The notes beneath the pieces were generated by a model. It had not been told where the DNA came from, ran no database searches, and saw only the letters and a list, made by a program, of their open reading frames with translations. Source: Syntrophomonadaceae bacterium (GTDB lineage: Bacteria > Bacillota > Syntrophomonadia > Syntrophomonadales > Syntrophomonadaceae). Taken from it: 19,077 bases of DNA. A program made the position numbers and the translations under genes. Shown in pieces: positions 5,746-14,800 of the stretch. Location of the stretch: assembly GCA_028686565.1 (NCBI GenBank), contig JAQUBU010000018.1, positions 1-19,077 of the forward strand, read 5' to 3'. The number at the start of each line of letters is the position of its first letter. The stretch's first letter is position 1.

Positions 5746-7770
5746 CTAAAATTTAAATTGCTTTACCAATATTTCGAGTTTTTGTGCAACTCCTGCCAGG
5801 TCACTGGCAAACCCACTGGTTAAGTTTGCACCCGAAGCCACCTGTGAGGCCATGGTGTTTGCTTCATTAAGGCTGGCCGTTATGCCTGTTGACTCTCTGG
5901 AAACTTCGGCGGATACTTTTTCTACGTTCTGGAACATTACTGATACCTTGTCAATGTTTTTGGCAGCTTCGTTGGACGCTGTCGAAATCTCCGTAGCAGA
6001 TCTGGCGATTTCTTTTATTCCTTTTGATGCTTCCAGAATACTTCGGGCTGTATTTTGTGAATTTTTAGCGACTTCCCCTATTTCGTTGGTAATCTGGTTA
6101 ACCCCTTCGGATGATTTAACAACCGCGTTCAGGATTTCACCTGTGGATGCAGACTGTTCGGTTACTGCGGCTGCAATGGTGTTGGTTATAATGTTTATTT
6201 CATTTATTACTTCAGTTATTGTTCCTACCGCTTGCACTGCTCCTGACATATTAAACTGCATGTTTTCAATCTGCTGTCCGATTTCATCGGTAGCTTCGGC
6301 AGTTTGTTTAGCCAACTCCTTCACTTCATTAGCAACAACTGCAAACCCTTTTCCCGCTTCTCCAGCTCCTGCCGCCTCTATGGCAGCATTCAATGCCAGC
6401 ATATTGGTCTGGTCGGCAATATCGTTTATTACATTAATAATCTTTTCTATTTGTTTGGAGGAACTGTCCAGTTTAGTAATAATGGAATCGGTGACAGTTG
6501 CCTTCTCGCTGGCATCAGCAGTAATATGAATGGATCGCTCACAATTCCGGTTAATTTCATTTAGAGAGATATTGATCTCTTTAACTGCAGTAGCAACATT
6601 GCTAACCAGTGAAGATACATCCCGGGAAGAATCCGAAAGGGTGTGGATGCTATTGGATATATTCGAGGCCAGTTCACTCACCTGGGATACCGATATGGAT
6701 GTTTGTTCGGAAGCGGAAGCCAGATTTCTAGTGGTTCCTGACATTTCTTCAACTGCAGTTGCTATCATGTTTATATTCCCGCTGGTACTGCCTATTGAAT
6801 CGGCCAAAGCCCCAATGCTCGTATTTATGTCATTAACAACTGTGCCGGTGTAACTTATTCTCTGATTGGTTTGTTCGCTGTTATTGGCCATGTCTTTGGA
6901 TACCAGAATAAGGTTTGATGATGATTTACCAAGCTCTACCGTAGTCTCATCTATATTGCTTACGATATCCTTAACCTTATCAGTAAAGGCATTAAAATAC
7001 CTGGCCATATCTCCGATCTCATCCTCTGTATAAACATTTATACGTCTGGTGAGATCTCCCCCTCCTTCGGAAATATCCTTTAATATCTCCGTAACCTGTG
7101 CAAGCGGTTTGAAGCTTTGCTTTATTATGTACCAAATATAAATAGTGCATATGATAATAAACAATCCCAGGGCAACTAATATAAAGTTAATCATTGCCAT
7201 GTTGTCCTGCGCTTTTTTCTCTTCCTGGGAGTTTCTCTCGTTTACTAATTTGACAACCTCATCGATTTTAACCCGGTGTTCCTCATATTTCTGTTTCAAG
7301 ATTCCGTTGGCCAGTGCGGTTGCCTTTTGAGTGTCCCCGCTTTTAATAGCGGGTATAAACTCCGCATCCCTGATATTAAAAAACTCTATGGCAGGCTGGT
7401 AGGCATCCTCAATCATTATCCTTTTCAGATCATCATCGGGAAGCTTATTAACCCAATATTCATGACGGGTATTGAAATCGTTTCGCAAAGATGAACTTCT
7501 TTCCAGCATCCCATATAGCTTGGAACTGTCAGTTTCATCAACCAGCTGCTGAACCAGCAGATAGGATTCGATTATGTTTTCGGGCGGCGGCAGTATATCT
7601 GCTATAAGGTCTTTTCCATCCACGATACGGTTGTAAACCGGTCCATTAATTTTGATCAGGTTAGAGCTTATGAAGCTGAAAACACCGAATATTATGAACC
7701 CAATAAGAAAGAAAGCTACCAGCAATCCAAGTTTCCTGCCCACCTTCATGTTACTTAGTAGTTTAAACAA
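5746..7770 (-). CDS. Methyl-accepting chemotaxis protein with extracytoplasmic helical sensor
   Basis: Transmembrane receptor of 674 residues. TM1 is about residues 14-36, an all-helical external region about 37-190 (with KDLIADILPPPENIIESYL, common in clostridial and Geobacter-type receptors), TM2 about 192-214, and HAMP about 216-270 (including DLTRRINVYTEDEIGDMARY). The cytoplasmic signalling domain has the tip NMLALNAAIEAAGAGEAGKG followed by FAVVANEVKELAKQT. There is no NWETF tail. The start is TTG at 7770, preceded by GAGGGGGAG with a 5-nt spacer; the resulting MFKLLSNMKVGRKLG is a typical receptor N-terminus, so I prefer it to the ATG at 7749. The ligand cannot be predicted. The upstream gap to cheX is filled by a copy of the dispersed repeat, which ends just before the ribosome binding site. 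Confidence 0.96.
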   Translation of the reverse strand: MFKLLSNMKVGRKLGLLVAFFLIGFIIFGVFSFISSNLIKINGPVYNRIVDGKDLIADILPPPENIIESYLLVQQLVDETDSSKLYGMLERSSSLRNDFNTRHEYWVNKLPDDDLKRIMIEDAYQPAIEFFNIRDAEFIPAIKSGDTQKATALANGILKQKYEEHRVKIDEVVKLVNERNSQEEKKAQDNMAMINFILVALGLFIIICTIYIWYIIKQSFKPLAQVTEILKDISEGGGDLTRRINVYTEDEIGDMARYFNAFTDKVKDIVSNIDETTVELGKSSSNLILVSKDMANNSEQTNQRISYTGTVVNDINTSIGALADSIGSTSGNINMIATAVEEMSGTTRNLASASEQTSISVSQVSELASNISNSIHTLSDSSRDVSSLVSNVATAVKEINISLNEINRNCERSIHITADASEKATVTDSIITKLDSSSKQIEKIINVINDIADQTNMLALNAAIEAAGAGEAGKGFAVVANEVKELAKQTAEATDEIGQQIENMQFNMSGAVQAVGTITEVINEINIITNTIAAAVTEQSASTGEILNAVVKSSEGVNQITNEIGEVAKNSQNTARSILEASKGIKEIARSATEISTASNEAAKNIDKVSVMFQNVEKVSAEVSRESTGITASLNEANTMASQVASGANLTSGFASDLAGVAQKLEILVKQFKF

Positions 7771-7784
7771 CGCAACTCCCCCTC

Positions 7785-7917
7785 TTTAAGCATCGAAAGA
7801 AACTGCGGAGCAGTTTCTTTTGCACCGCTGCAACCAGGCGGGGATTAGACCTGCCGCCTGGTTTGTTAATAGGAATCCGCCGCTCAAAGAAGCGGGGACA
7901 TATTTTCGCCTCGTTAT
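7785..7917 (-). repeat. Dispersed intergenic repeat, copy 2 (long form, best-paired)
   Basis: Same element as at 44-180. On the minus strand it starts ATAACGAGGCGAAAATATG and supplies the TAA stop of cheX (7914-7916). It can form three hairpins: CCGC/GCGG; AACCAGGCGG paired with CCGCCTGGTT around a loop holding GGTCTAA; and AAAGAAACTGC paired with GCAGTTTCTTT around TCC. It ends GATGCTTAAAG immediately before the ribosome binding site of the downstream receptor gene, so it could influence expression within the operon. Confidence 0.8.
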
Positions 7918-8420
7918 ATGAACAAAATTTGCAGATTTAATTCCAGGGTCCCAGTTTTATACTTTTTTACGATACTCTTAAGCTTGCTTCTATGAAAAAT
8001 ATTGTAGTCTTCACCAAAAATCGTAAATGCATGGGAATTAGTATATACATAACCCATTTGGTTAAGCTGGGCTTTTATTTTTCCCGAAATCATGTTGGCG
8101 ATTTCATTGATTACATCGCGCATATTATCTTCTTTCAATTGTGAAACTTCAACACCGCTAAGATAGAATACGATATTGTATGCTTCCTCTATTGACATGC
8201 TGATAATAAGTGCCATGTTGACCGGGCCGTTCATAAACATGATAGATGATACAGATGAATGACAAGCCAGATTATTCTCAGAATCCTCTGTCCTTACCTC
8301 CGTAATTGCCCGGGCTGCTATATTTTCTATTACTTCAATGACCGTCTTGTTAAGGAATCCGATTTTTAACTTTTTTTCGATGTCGTTATAGACCTGATTT
8401 GGTGAAATATTCATTGACAA
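7914..8420 (-). CDS. cheX: CheX-family chemotaxis protein (CheY-P phosphatase type)
   Basis: Protein of 168 residues resembling CheX of the CheC/CheX/FliY phosphatase family, which removes phosphate from CheY-P. The key signature is NEIANMISGKIKAQL, where Glu106 and Asn109 are the family's catalytic E-x2-N pair, placed in one helix as expected for single-site CheX. It lacks the second pair of CheC, and no cheC or cheD is seen here. The start is TTG at 8420, directly after the TAG of cheY, with GGAGG 6 nt upstream inside the end of cheY; ATG two codons later is an alternative. The last codon and stop meet the dispersed repeat, which provides the TAA. It likely resets signal from the two CheY proteins of this operon. 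Confidence 0.88.
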   Translation of the reverse strand: MSMNISPNQVYNDIEKKLKIGFLNKTVIEVIENIAARAITEVRTEDSENNLACHSSVSSIMFMNGPVNMALIISMSIEEAYNIVFYLSGVEVSQLKEDNMRDVINEIANMISGKIKAQLNQMGYVYTNSHAFTIFGEDYNIFHRSKLKSIVKKYKTGTLELNLQILFI

Positions 8421-8801
8421 CTACGTCCTCCCTCCCAGGCATGCTAAAATCTTTTTTTTCAGTTCATCCTCCCCAAAGGGTTTAAGCATGTAATTAGATA
8501 CCCCTGATTGTATAGCTTTAACAATAGAGGCCTTCTCACTCTCGGTCGTAACCATCATAACCGGAATTCTCTTATAGCGGGCATCAGCTTTAATTATGTT
8601 TAGAAATTCCATACCATTCATCCCGGGCATATTCCAATCCAAAAGAATGAGTGCTGTTTCTTTGAATTCACTTGCCAGTACGGAAAGTGCCTCTTGTCCG
8701 TCAGCGGCTTCTGAAAAATCATAGCCTAAGCCTTCTACCCCTTTTTTAAGCATTATTCGCACTATAGCCGAATCGTCTACCGAAAGAATCTTTTTCTTCA
8801 A
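8421..8801 (-). CDS. cheY: Chemotaxis response regulator CheY (first copy, next to cheX)
   Basis: Single-domain receiver of 126 residues. Functional residues are visible: acidic pair Asp9-Asp10 (VDDSA), phospho-acceptor Asp55 (LLDWNMPG), Thr85/86 (VTTES) and Lys107 (MLKPFG). There is no output domain. It should be phosphorylated by CheA and act on the flagellar switch, or serve as a phosphate sink. It starts with TTG at 8801; AAGGGGTGA at the end of cheR provides the ribosome binding site, and the gap to cheR is 7 nt. It is about 72% identical (91 of 126, counted by hand) to the second cheY at 10976-11356, evidence for a duplication within the operon. Confidence 0.95.
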   Translation of the reverse strand: MKKKILSVDDSAIVRIMLKKGVEGLGYDFSEAADGQEALSVLASEFKETALILLDWNMPGMNGMEFLNIIKADARYKRIPVMMVTTESEKASIVKAIQSGVSNYMLKPFGEDELKKKILACLGGRT

Positions 8802-8808
8802 ACTTTTC

Positions 8809-9657
8809 TCACCCCTTCAGTCTGAAATATACGCCATCCTTGTATGTTTCCATTTCCAAACACTTTGTCGAATCTTTCATGATTTCTGAAGCACCTGTAA
8901 ATAGCACTCCTTGTGGTTTTAAAGCATTGATAACTTTGGGCAATATGACCTCTTTCAATATTTCCGAAAAGTACATTAACACATAACGGCAAAAGATTAT
9001 ATCGCAGTTATCAAAATAGTAATGATCTCTTTTTAAATTGATCTGCTGGAAACTAACGGCCTTTTTTATTTTTTCATCTATTAACCACTGGTTGCCGTTT
9101 TTAACAAAATACCTGTCAACCGTAACCGTGTCTAACCCCCTTTCCATGGAAACACTATCGTATTTGCCCTTAATGGCCAACTTCAACATTGATTCCGACA
9201 AATCCGTGGCTGCTATATGAAACCTTTCCAAACCTATGTTTTGTATGCCATTAATCCTCAGATAATTGTCAATACACATAGCTATTGAATAAGGTTCCTG
9301 TCCGGAGGAGCAGGCAGAACTCCATATACGAACATCCGCCCTTTGCCCTGCTTGCATTTCTTTTATATATACCGGCAGAAGTAAATCCTCCATGATATAC
9401 CAGGGGCTTTTATCTCTAAACCAATAAGTTTCATTGGTGGTTATCGCATCTATTACCTGTTTTGAGAAGCTGGCATCCTTTTTACTATATGCTTTATAAT
9501 ACAATTCTTCGTAACTTGAAAGTGAGTAGTTTTCTAATATTTTGGCTAGCCTGCTTTCGATAAAATAGGCTTTTTCTTCTCCCAAAATGATTCCGCTTTG
9601 TTCTTCAATATATTTTTGTAACATAGTAAATTCCCGATGAGATAGGCTGTAAGACAT
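8809..9657 (-). CDS. cheR: Chemotaxis receptor methyltransferase CheR
   Basis: SAM-dependent glutamate methyltransferase of 282 residues, the normal length. The N-terminal helical CheR_N domain spans about residues 1-75, followed by the Rossmann catalytic domain. Motifs are ITTNETYWFRD (typical CheR TxNxTxFFRD segment), WSSACSSGQEPYSIAM (SAM-binding SGxEPYSI) and CDIIFCRYVLMYF (FCRNVxIYF-like). It methylates the receptors for adaptation, opposing CheB encoded just upstream. The ATG at 9657 has GAGG 4 nt upstream; the gap to cheB is 6 nt and to the next cheY 7 nt, so the three genes are tightly coupled. The receptors here have no NWETF tail, consistent with untethered CheR. Confidence 0.96.
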   Translation of the reverse strand: MSYSLSHREFTMLQKYIEEQSGIILGEEKAYFIESRLAKILENYSLSSYEELYYKAYSKKDASFSKQVIDAITTNETYWFRDKSPWYIMEDLLLPVYIKEMQAGQRADVRIWSSACSSGQEPYSIAMCIDNYLRINGIQNIGLERFHIAATDLSESMLKLAIKGKYDSVSMERGLDTVTVDRYFVKNGNQWLIDEKIKKAVSFQQINLKRDHYYFDNCDIIFCRYVLMYFSEILKEVILPKVINALKPQGVLFTGASEIMKDSTKCLEMETYKDGVYFRLKG

Positions 9658-9663
9658 CCGGCC

Positions 9664-10779
9664 TCAGCTCCTGCCCGAAGTGATTTTGCATATCTGCGAA
9701 GTGATTTCATATAAATCTACCACTTCATCGGCTAGCCCCGCCTCATGAACAGATCTAGGCATTCCGTAAACTACGCAGGTTTGTTCACTTTGAATAATAC
9801 AATAACAATTGCATTTCTTTTTCAATTCCATAATTCCGGCCATACCGTCATTTCCCATCCCGGTAAGTATAACCGCCAGAATATTTTTGCCTTCGTAAGC
9901 CCCGGCGGCTGATTTAAACAATACATCCGCGGCTGGTCTGACCCCATTGACATGAGGGGTATTTATCAGCCTTATAAATTTCTCACTGCCTCTTTTTTCT
10001 ATAACCATATGAGCCCCACCTGGTGCAATTAAGATTTGGTTATGGCTGACGGCGCCTTGGTCTTTACCTTCTGCAATCTGTATAAGGCACTTTCTGTCCA
10101 GAGCTTCAACCAGTGCTTTGGTAAATTCACCAGGTATGTGTTGAACTATTAAAACAGGCTTGTCAAAATCAGAGGGAAACATACTGCAAACTACTTCAAG
10201 TGCAGCAGGACCACCAGTTGAAGCAGCAATAAGAACCAGATCAGCCTGGTCCCAGCTTAAAGGATCGAATTGATTGGCTTTCATCTCACTTATTACAGAA
10301 TTTTTACTCTTCAACGGTTTTGATGCTGACCTGGTTGCTGTTGATTCATGGAAATTATATTGGATGGAATTCATTTTTATTTTAATCTGACTGAAGAGAA
10401 TCATAAGTTGATTTTTTAGCCCATCATGGCTATTTCGGTAATCCCTGCCGGAAGGTTTCTGTATGAAATCAAGGGCTCCGTATTTTAATCCCTCAAGTGT
10501 AACCTCAACACTTCCCGGTGTACCGTCACAAAGCAGAATAACTTCAATACGCGCATATTCTTTTTTAATATATTTTAAGATATCTGCATTACACTCCCCC
10601 GGGAGGACAACATCAAGTAAGGCCACATCAACATCATTATGTTCAAGCCATTCAAGCGCCAGAGTTCCATTGCTGGAGGCATGGACAACACTTCCCATAC
10701 CCGTTTTCTTAACTATTTCCGTTATATTTTTCCTTTGCATGACATCATCGTCAACAACCAGCACCTTGAGCTTTTCCAT
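9664..10779 (-). CDS. cheB: Chemotaxis protein-glutamate methylesterase CheB
   Basis: Two-domain CheB of 371 residues. The receiver (about 1-125) has acidic Asp10-Asp12, phospho-acceptor Asp56 (ALLDVVLPG) and Lys108 (FIQKP). A linker of about 50 residues is rich in Ser, Lys and Asn. The methylesterase domain (about 178-367) has catalytic Ser187 (AASTGGP), His214 (VQHIP) and Asp311 (TGMGNDG). It demethylates and deamidates receptor glutamates when phosphorylated by CheA. The receiver motif VLPGECNAD replaces the usual PxMdG, a mild divergence. The ATG at 10779 is preceded by a modest AAGGA 11 nt upstream. A short copy of the dispersed repeat lies just upstream. Confidence 0.96.
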   Translation of the reverse strand: MEKLKVLVVDDDVMQRKNITEIVKKTGMGSVVHASSNGTLALEWLEHNDVDVALLDVVLPGECNADILKYIKKEYARIEVILLCDGTPGSVEVTLEGLKYGALDFIQKPSGRDYRNSHDGLKNQLMILFSQIKIKMNSIQYNFHESTATRSASKPLKSKNSVISEMKANQFDPLSWDQADLVLIAASTGGPAALEVVCSMFPSDFDKPVLIVQHIPGEFTKALVEALDRKCLIQIAEGKDQGAVSHNQILIAPGGAHMVIEKRGSEKFIRLINTPHVNGVRPAADVLFKSAAGAYEGKNILAVILTGMGNDGMAGIMELKKKCNCYCIIQSEQTCVVYGMPRSVHEAGLADEVVDLYEITSQICKITSGRS

Positions 10780-10828
10780 TACTCAATCAATCCTTTTATT
10801 CGTTTCAATTGCCAGACAACAGTAGCCT

Positions 10829-10916
10829 TTTTAAGCATCGGAAGAAACTGCCGCCTGTTTTGTTAATAGGAACCCGACTGCTTGAAGAAGCGGGGGGCAT
10901 CTTTGCACCTCGTTAT
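10829..10916 (-). repeat. Dispersed intergenic repeat, copy 3 (short form with internal deletion)
   Basis: Same element as at 44-180 and 7785-7917: on the minus strand ATAACGAGGTGCAAAGATG, then TTCCTATTAACAAAACAGG, then TTTCTTCCGATGCTTAAA. About 45 bp of the long form is missing, including the GGTCTAA loop and the 5' arm of the last hairpin. Unlike the other copies it lies 59 bp after the upstream stop codon and does not provide it. Confidence 0.75.
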
Positions 10917-10932
10917 ATTATGTTCTTTTAGC

Positions 10933-10965
10933 TTTAATTGGATTTTGCCTTTGTCACCAATTAAA
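10933..10965 (-). repeat. Inverted repeat downstream of the second cheY
   Basis: Perfect 9-bp arms TTTAATTGG and CCAATTAAA around a 15-nt loop, 10 nt after the cheY stop in the transcript. There is no U-tract after it on either strand, so it is not a good terminator. It may be an mRNA-processing or stability hairpin between cheY and cheB. Confidence 0.45.
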
Positions 10966-10975
10966 TCGTGTTAAG

Positions 10976-11356
10976 TTATTTCCGAGCTGCTAAACAAAGC
11001 GTGATTTTCTTTTTAAGTTCTTCCTCGCCAAAGGGTTTAAGCAGATAATTGGATACTCCCAATTGTATGGCTTTGATTATTGAAGCCTTCTCGGTTTCTG
11101 TAGTGACCACCATAACCGGAACTTCTTTATACCTGCTATCTGCTTTTATTATGTTCAAAAATTCCAGTCCATTCATACCGGGCATACTCCAGTCCAACAA
11201 AATAAGTGCAATTTTAGAACAATTCTTAAGCAGCACGACTAATGCCTCCTGTCCGTCAGAGGCTTCCAAAAACTCATAGCCCATTGCCTCCACGCCGCTT
11301 CTGATCATCATTCTGGCAATAGCCGAATCATCTACGGACAGAATTTTTCGCTTCAT
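10976..11356 (-). CDS. cheY: Chemotaxis response regulator CheY (second copy, between cheW and cheB)
   Basis: Single-domain receiver of 126 residues with the complete active site: Asp9-Asp10 (VDDSA), Asp55 (LLDWSMPG), Thr85/86 (VTTET) and Lys107 (LLKPFG). The start is ATG at 11356, with AAAGGA 9 nt upstream; the frame could extend three codons to a TTG at 11365, but this would collide with the ribosome binding site. From this ATG it has the same length and starting sequence as the other cheY (MKRKILSVDD versus MKKKILSVDD). Most differences fall in the helix around residues 42-49, next to the phosphorylation strand. A small hairpin AATCCC/GGGATT (11384-11399) sits in the gap to cheW. Either copy may be the motor-binding form. 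Confidence 0.94.
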   Translation of the reverse strand: MKRKILSVDDSAIARMMIRSGVEAMGYEFLEASDGQEALVVLLKNCSKIALILLDWSMPGMNGLEFLNIIKADSRYKEVPVMVVTTETEKASIIKAIQLGVSNYLLKPFGEEELKKKITLCLAARK

Positions 11357-11423
11357 TATTTTCAATCCTTTGTTTTAAATTAGAATCCCTTAGGGGATTA
11401 GCAGCGTGCCTTCTTAATACTGA

Positions 11424-11825
11424 TTAAGCTTTGAATATCTTATCCGGATCAAGAATCATAAGGAGTTGGTCTTTCAGTTTAACCACCTGGCTTATATATT
11501 CTCCTTCTACTCCAACCACATTGGCAGGCGGGACTTCGCAATCCTCTTTATCCAAATCTATTACATCACCGGGTTTGTCGATCAGAAATCCTATCTGGTT
11601 GGGATCATTGGCAGGTGCTTTAAGAATAATGCAGGTTGTTCTTAACTTGCCATCTTCTTTTCTAATACCTATGAGTCTGGATAGATTGAATAAAGTAACC
11701 ACTTGTCCCCGCATGTTGAAAAGTCCTACTATATAAGGCCTTGCACCGGGAACGGAAGTATACTCAACATTTCTGTTTATCTCTCTTATAAGAACAATGT
11801 CAATTCCAAACAGACTGTCATTCAA
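11424..11825 (-). CDS. cheW: Chemotaxis adaptor CheW, N-terminus probably frameshifted
   Basis: CheW adaptor linking receptors to CheA. The open frame from a TTG at 11825 gives 133 residues with clear CheW features: FGIDIVLIREINR, the GLFNMRGQVVTLFNLSRLIG core (typical RG.viPvidLr) and a C-terminal LLMILDPDKIF. It would however lack the first beta strand. The preceding in-frame codons encode a fitting strand (VLSFYL) but run straight back to the cheA TGA with no start codon. An ATG at 11857-11859 overlapping the cheA end gives MLSEREGIIF and then leaves the CheW frame at a run of five T (11828-11832); deleting one T would restore MLSEREGIIFYLNDSLFGID, a normal CheW start. So there is either a sequencing error, a real mutation or frameshifting. 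Confidence 0.88.
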   Translation of the reverse strand: MNDSLFGIDIVLIREINRNVEYTSVPGARPYIVGLFNMRGQVVTLFNLSRLIGIRKEDGKLRTTCIILKAPANDPNQIGFLIDKPGDVIDLDKEDCEVPPANVVGVEGEYISQVVKLKDQLLMILDPDKIFKA

Positions 11826-11848
11826 GTAAAAAGATAATACCTTCCCGT

Positions 11849-14800
11849 TCAGATAACATCCCTCCTCTTTTCCAGCATGCTGCCCAGCATACCTAGAAGC
11901 TGCATCTTATCCAGTTTAAATTCATACTTGTCAAAACCAGCCTCAAGTCCTTCTTTCTTCTGAAGTTCGCCTGTCATGGAAGTTAATGCCATAACCGGCA
12001 AATCAGCAAGACCTTTATCTGCTCTAATTCGCTTTACCAACTCGATCCCGTCCATAACCGGCATCTGAATATCACAGACCACAGCATCCACCGGGTTATT
12101 CTGAAGCAACTGCCATGCTTCCTTGCCATGATTGGCCGTAATTACCTGGTAACCTGCTTCTTCGAGGTAATCCTTTTCAATTTTTTGAAAAAATGGTGTA
12201 TCCTCAACCACCAGGATTTTAAACTTCTTATTTTCATGAATTTGAGCAGTTTTATAATTATCAGGATCAGCTAACTCAAAAAGCTCATATACGTTTAATA
12301 AAAGAACAATTTTGTCGTTTATTATGCTCGATCCCACAATACCCTTACCTGTAATGCCCTCGTGATTCAAACTAATTTGTTTCTGGATGGTGTCATCGAT
12401 TATTTCTGCGATAATCCCTATAGGATTGGTTACTAACTTGGGAATAATAATATAAAGTTTCTGGTTGCTGGAGCTATTATCCTTACTAATAGGCAGGTAA
12501 TCCTCGGGACGGATAACCCGCAAAGAGTCTTGCCTGAACTTAATATATTCCTTATCGCCAATCCTCTCTATATCACCTGATTCGATTTCTTCTACCCGTG
12601 AAACCATAAATAGATCAATTGCCATGGTTTCCGGGCCTGAACACTTGAAAAGAAGCAGGTTCTGCTGTTCTCCAATATTGTTGTATATCTCCTCCTCAGG
12701 GTTAATTTCCGGTTTCTCAGTATTTCCATCATTAAAACGCAGATTGGCCTTAACAATGATCCCCTCGGGGTCGAGTATTAAAGCCGTTTTTCCATCTCCC
12801 ATAATAGTTACGCCGGAGTAGCATCTACAATCATTTATAAATGATGATAATGGTTTAACCAGGATCTCTTCGCTTCCATGAATTGCGTCAACTGCAATTC
12901 CCAGTTTCCTGGAGCCGATTTTTATCACCAATATTCTTATAACCTTATTTATATTTCTCATATGAAACACTGTTTCATCTTCCTGTAAAAGGTTATCGGC
13001 CTCATTTTTTTGCTTACAGTAACCGAAAATGGTTACTCTTTTATCCTCTTTCTTTTGCTTGGTTACCGGATCTATATAAGTTCTGGGCAAGCCCAGCACA
13101 TTGCCCAGATGAACTATAGGAAGCAGTCCCCCTCTGAGTCTTAATACTTCGGAATTATTTATAAACTCAATTTTCCGGGTCAATTGTCCCGGCTTAATTC
13201 GCACTATCTCCTGCAAGTTAACCTGGGGCAATGCAAACCTCTGGTTCTCGACCTGAACAATAAGCGACGGGATGATAGCCAGCGTCAGAGGAAGCAGCAA
13301 TCTAAAAGTAGTGCCCTGTGAAACAGCCGAGAATATTTCTATAGTACCTCCAAGTTGCTCAATGTTGGTCTTAACAACATCCATTCCCACACCGCGGCCC
13401 GAAACATCGGTGACCTTATCTGCCGTAGAAAAGCCCGGTTTAAATAAAAGCTGCAAAATCTCCTGATCTCCCATCATGGCAAGATCGCTATTGTGGATAA
13501 GTCCTTTTTCCAGGGCCTTGTCTTTAATCCTTTCAATATCAATACCGGCCCCGTCGTCAATAACATCAATGTTCACATAACCACCTTCATGGTAGGCCTT
13601 CATTAGAACGGTGCCTTTTCGGGGTTTACCGAGCTTTTCCCTTATATCCGAAGTTTCCAGACCGTGATCAGCAGCATTCCTGATCAAATGGGTTAAGGGA
13701 TCGCCGATAGCTTCAATAATCGATTTATCAAGCTCGACTTCGCTTCCTTCAAGTTTCAGTTCCATTTCTTTGCCCAGTTTCCGGGCAAGTTCCCTGATTA
13801 TGCGGGGGAATTTATTAAAAACATTTGATATGGGCTGCATCCTGGTCTGCATAACCTTTTCCTGAAGTTCGGTAGTAATATGGTCAATATTTTGCAGTAC
13901 CGGATCAATTCCTGCTATGCTTTTACGGTGTCCTTCCATGGTTCGAAGCAGTTGATTTCTGCCCAGCACCATTTCACTTGCCAGATTTAAGAGGTCGTTA
14001 AGAAGTGAAACATGGACACGGATACTATCTTCAGCTGCCAGTGCCTGACTTTTCCTATTCCCTATCTCCCTGGGTTTTTCTTTTTCACCTGCTCCGGGAG
14101 AATCCAGCTTCTGCAGGGGTTCATTTATAGCCTCGTCTGCATGACCGGTAATTTCGCTTTCGGGTTCAAGTTCAAATATCAACTCGGCAATATTTTCTTC
14201 GGGGATATCAAGGGCATCGGTTAAAAAATCTTTTTGCAGCACCGATGTAAAATAAAATTCCAATATAATATCCGGGACTGAAGCTTCTTCATGGTCAGCA
14301 GGCTCTGAAAGGGCAGCTTTAAGATCAATAAATTCTCCTATTGACTTAATAGTCTGGATTAGTTCGATAGGATTGGTGCTTTTTTTTACAAAATCTTCGT
14401 TAAAACCTGCCTTGAGCAGGTAATATGTATGGCCGTGTCGTATTGCATCGGCAAGCAATTCGTTTTTTATGCTTGTTACAGAACAGTCGATTTCATGCGA
14501 TGAAGCTGGAGGTTTTTTTGCTGTGTCGCTGGGGGAGGAAGGAGATTTGTCACTGCTTTTGAGAAAACCGGAAATGCTTTCTACGTAGTCTGATATATCA
14601 ACATCTTCGCTTACCAGGACATCATCCACCATCTTTTTTAAACAGTCATTAGCAGCAAGCAAAATATCAACCATATCACTGCTTAAATTCACTTTCTGGT
14701 TCCGGATTTCTCCAAATAAATTTTCCATGCAGTGGGAAAGCCCAACGATCTTTTCAAGATTAAAAAATCCTGCACTTCCCTTCATGCTGTGAACAGCACG

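Noticed and set aside
5852..6529. Long plus-strand frame opposite the large MCP gene
   Set aside because: It is an antisense shadow of the repetitive Ala/Ser/Glu-rich coiled-coil coding sequence. The minus-strand receptor is unambiguous.
7785..7917. The dispersed repeat considered as a c-di-GMP-I riboswitch because of the GGTCTAA block
   Set aside because: The surrounding conserved core of that riboswitch is not present, and the element lies after genes in three places, once directly before an MCP. I keep it as an unassigned repeat.
8798..8992. A 64-codon minus-strand frame inside the end of cheR
   Set aside because: It is an alternative frame within the well-supported cheR gene with no features of its own.
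10933..10965. Inverted repeat considered as an intrinsic terminator between cheY and cheB
   Set aside because: It is an AT-rich stem without a following U-tract, and gene order implies one continuous operon.
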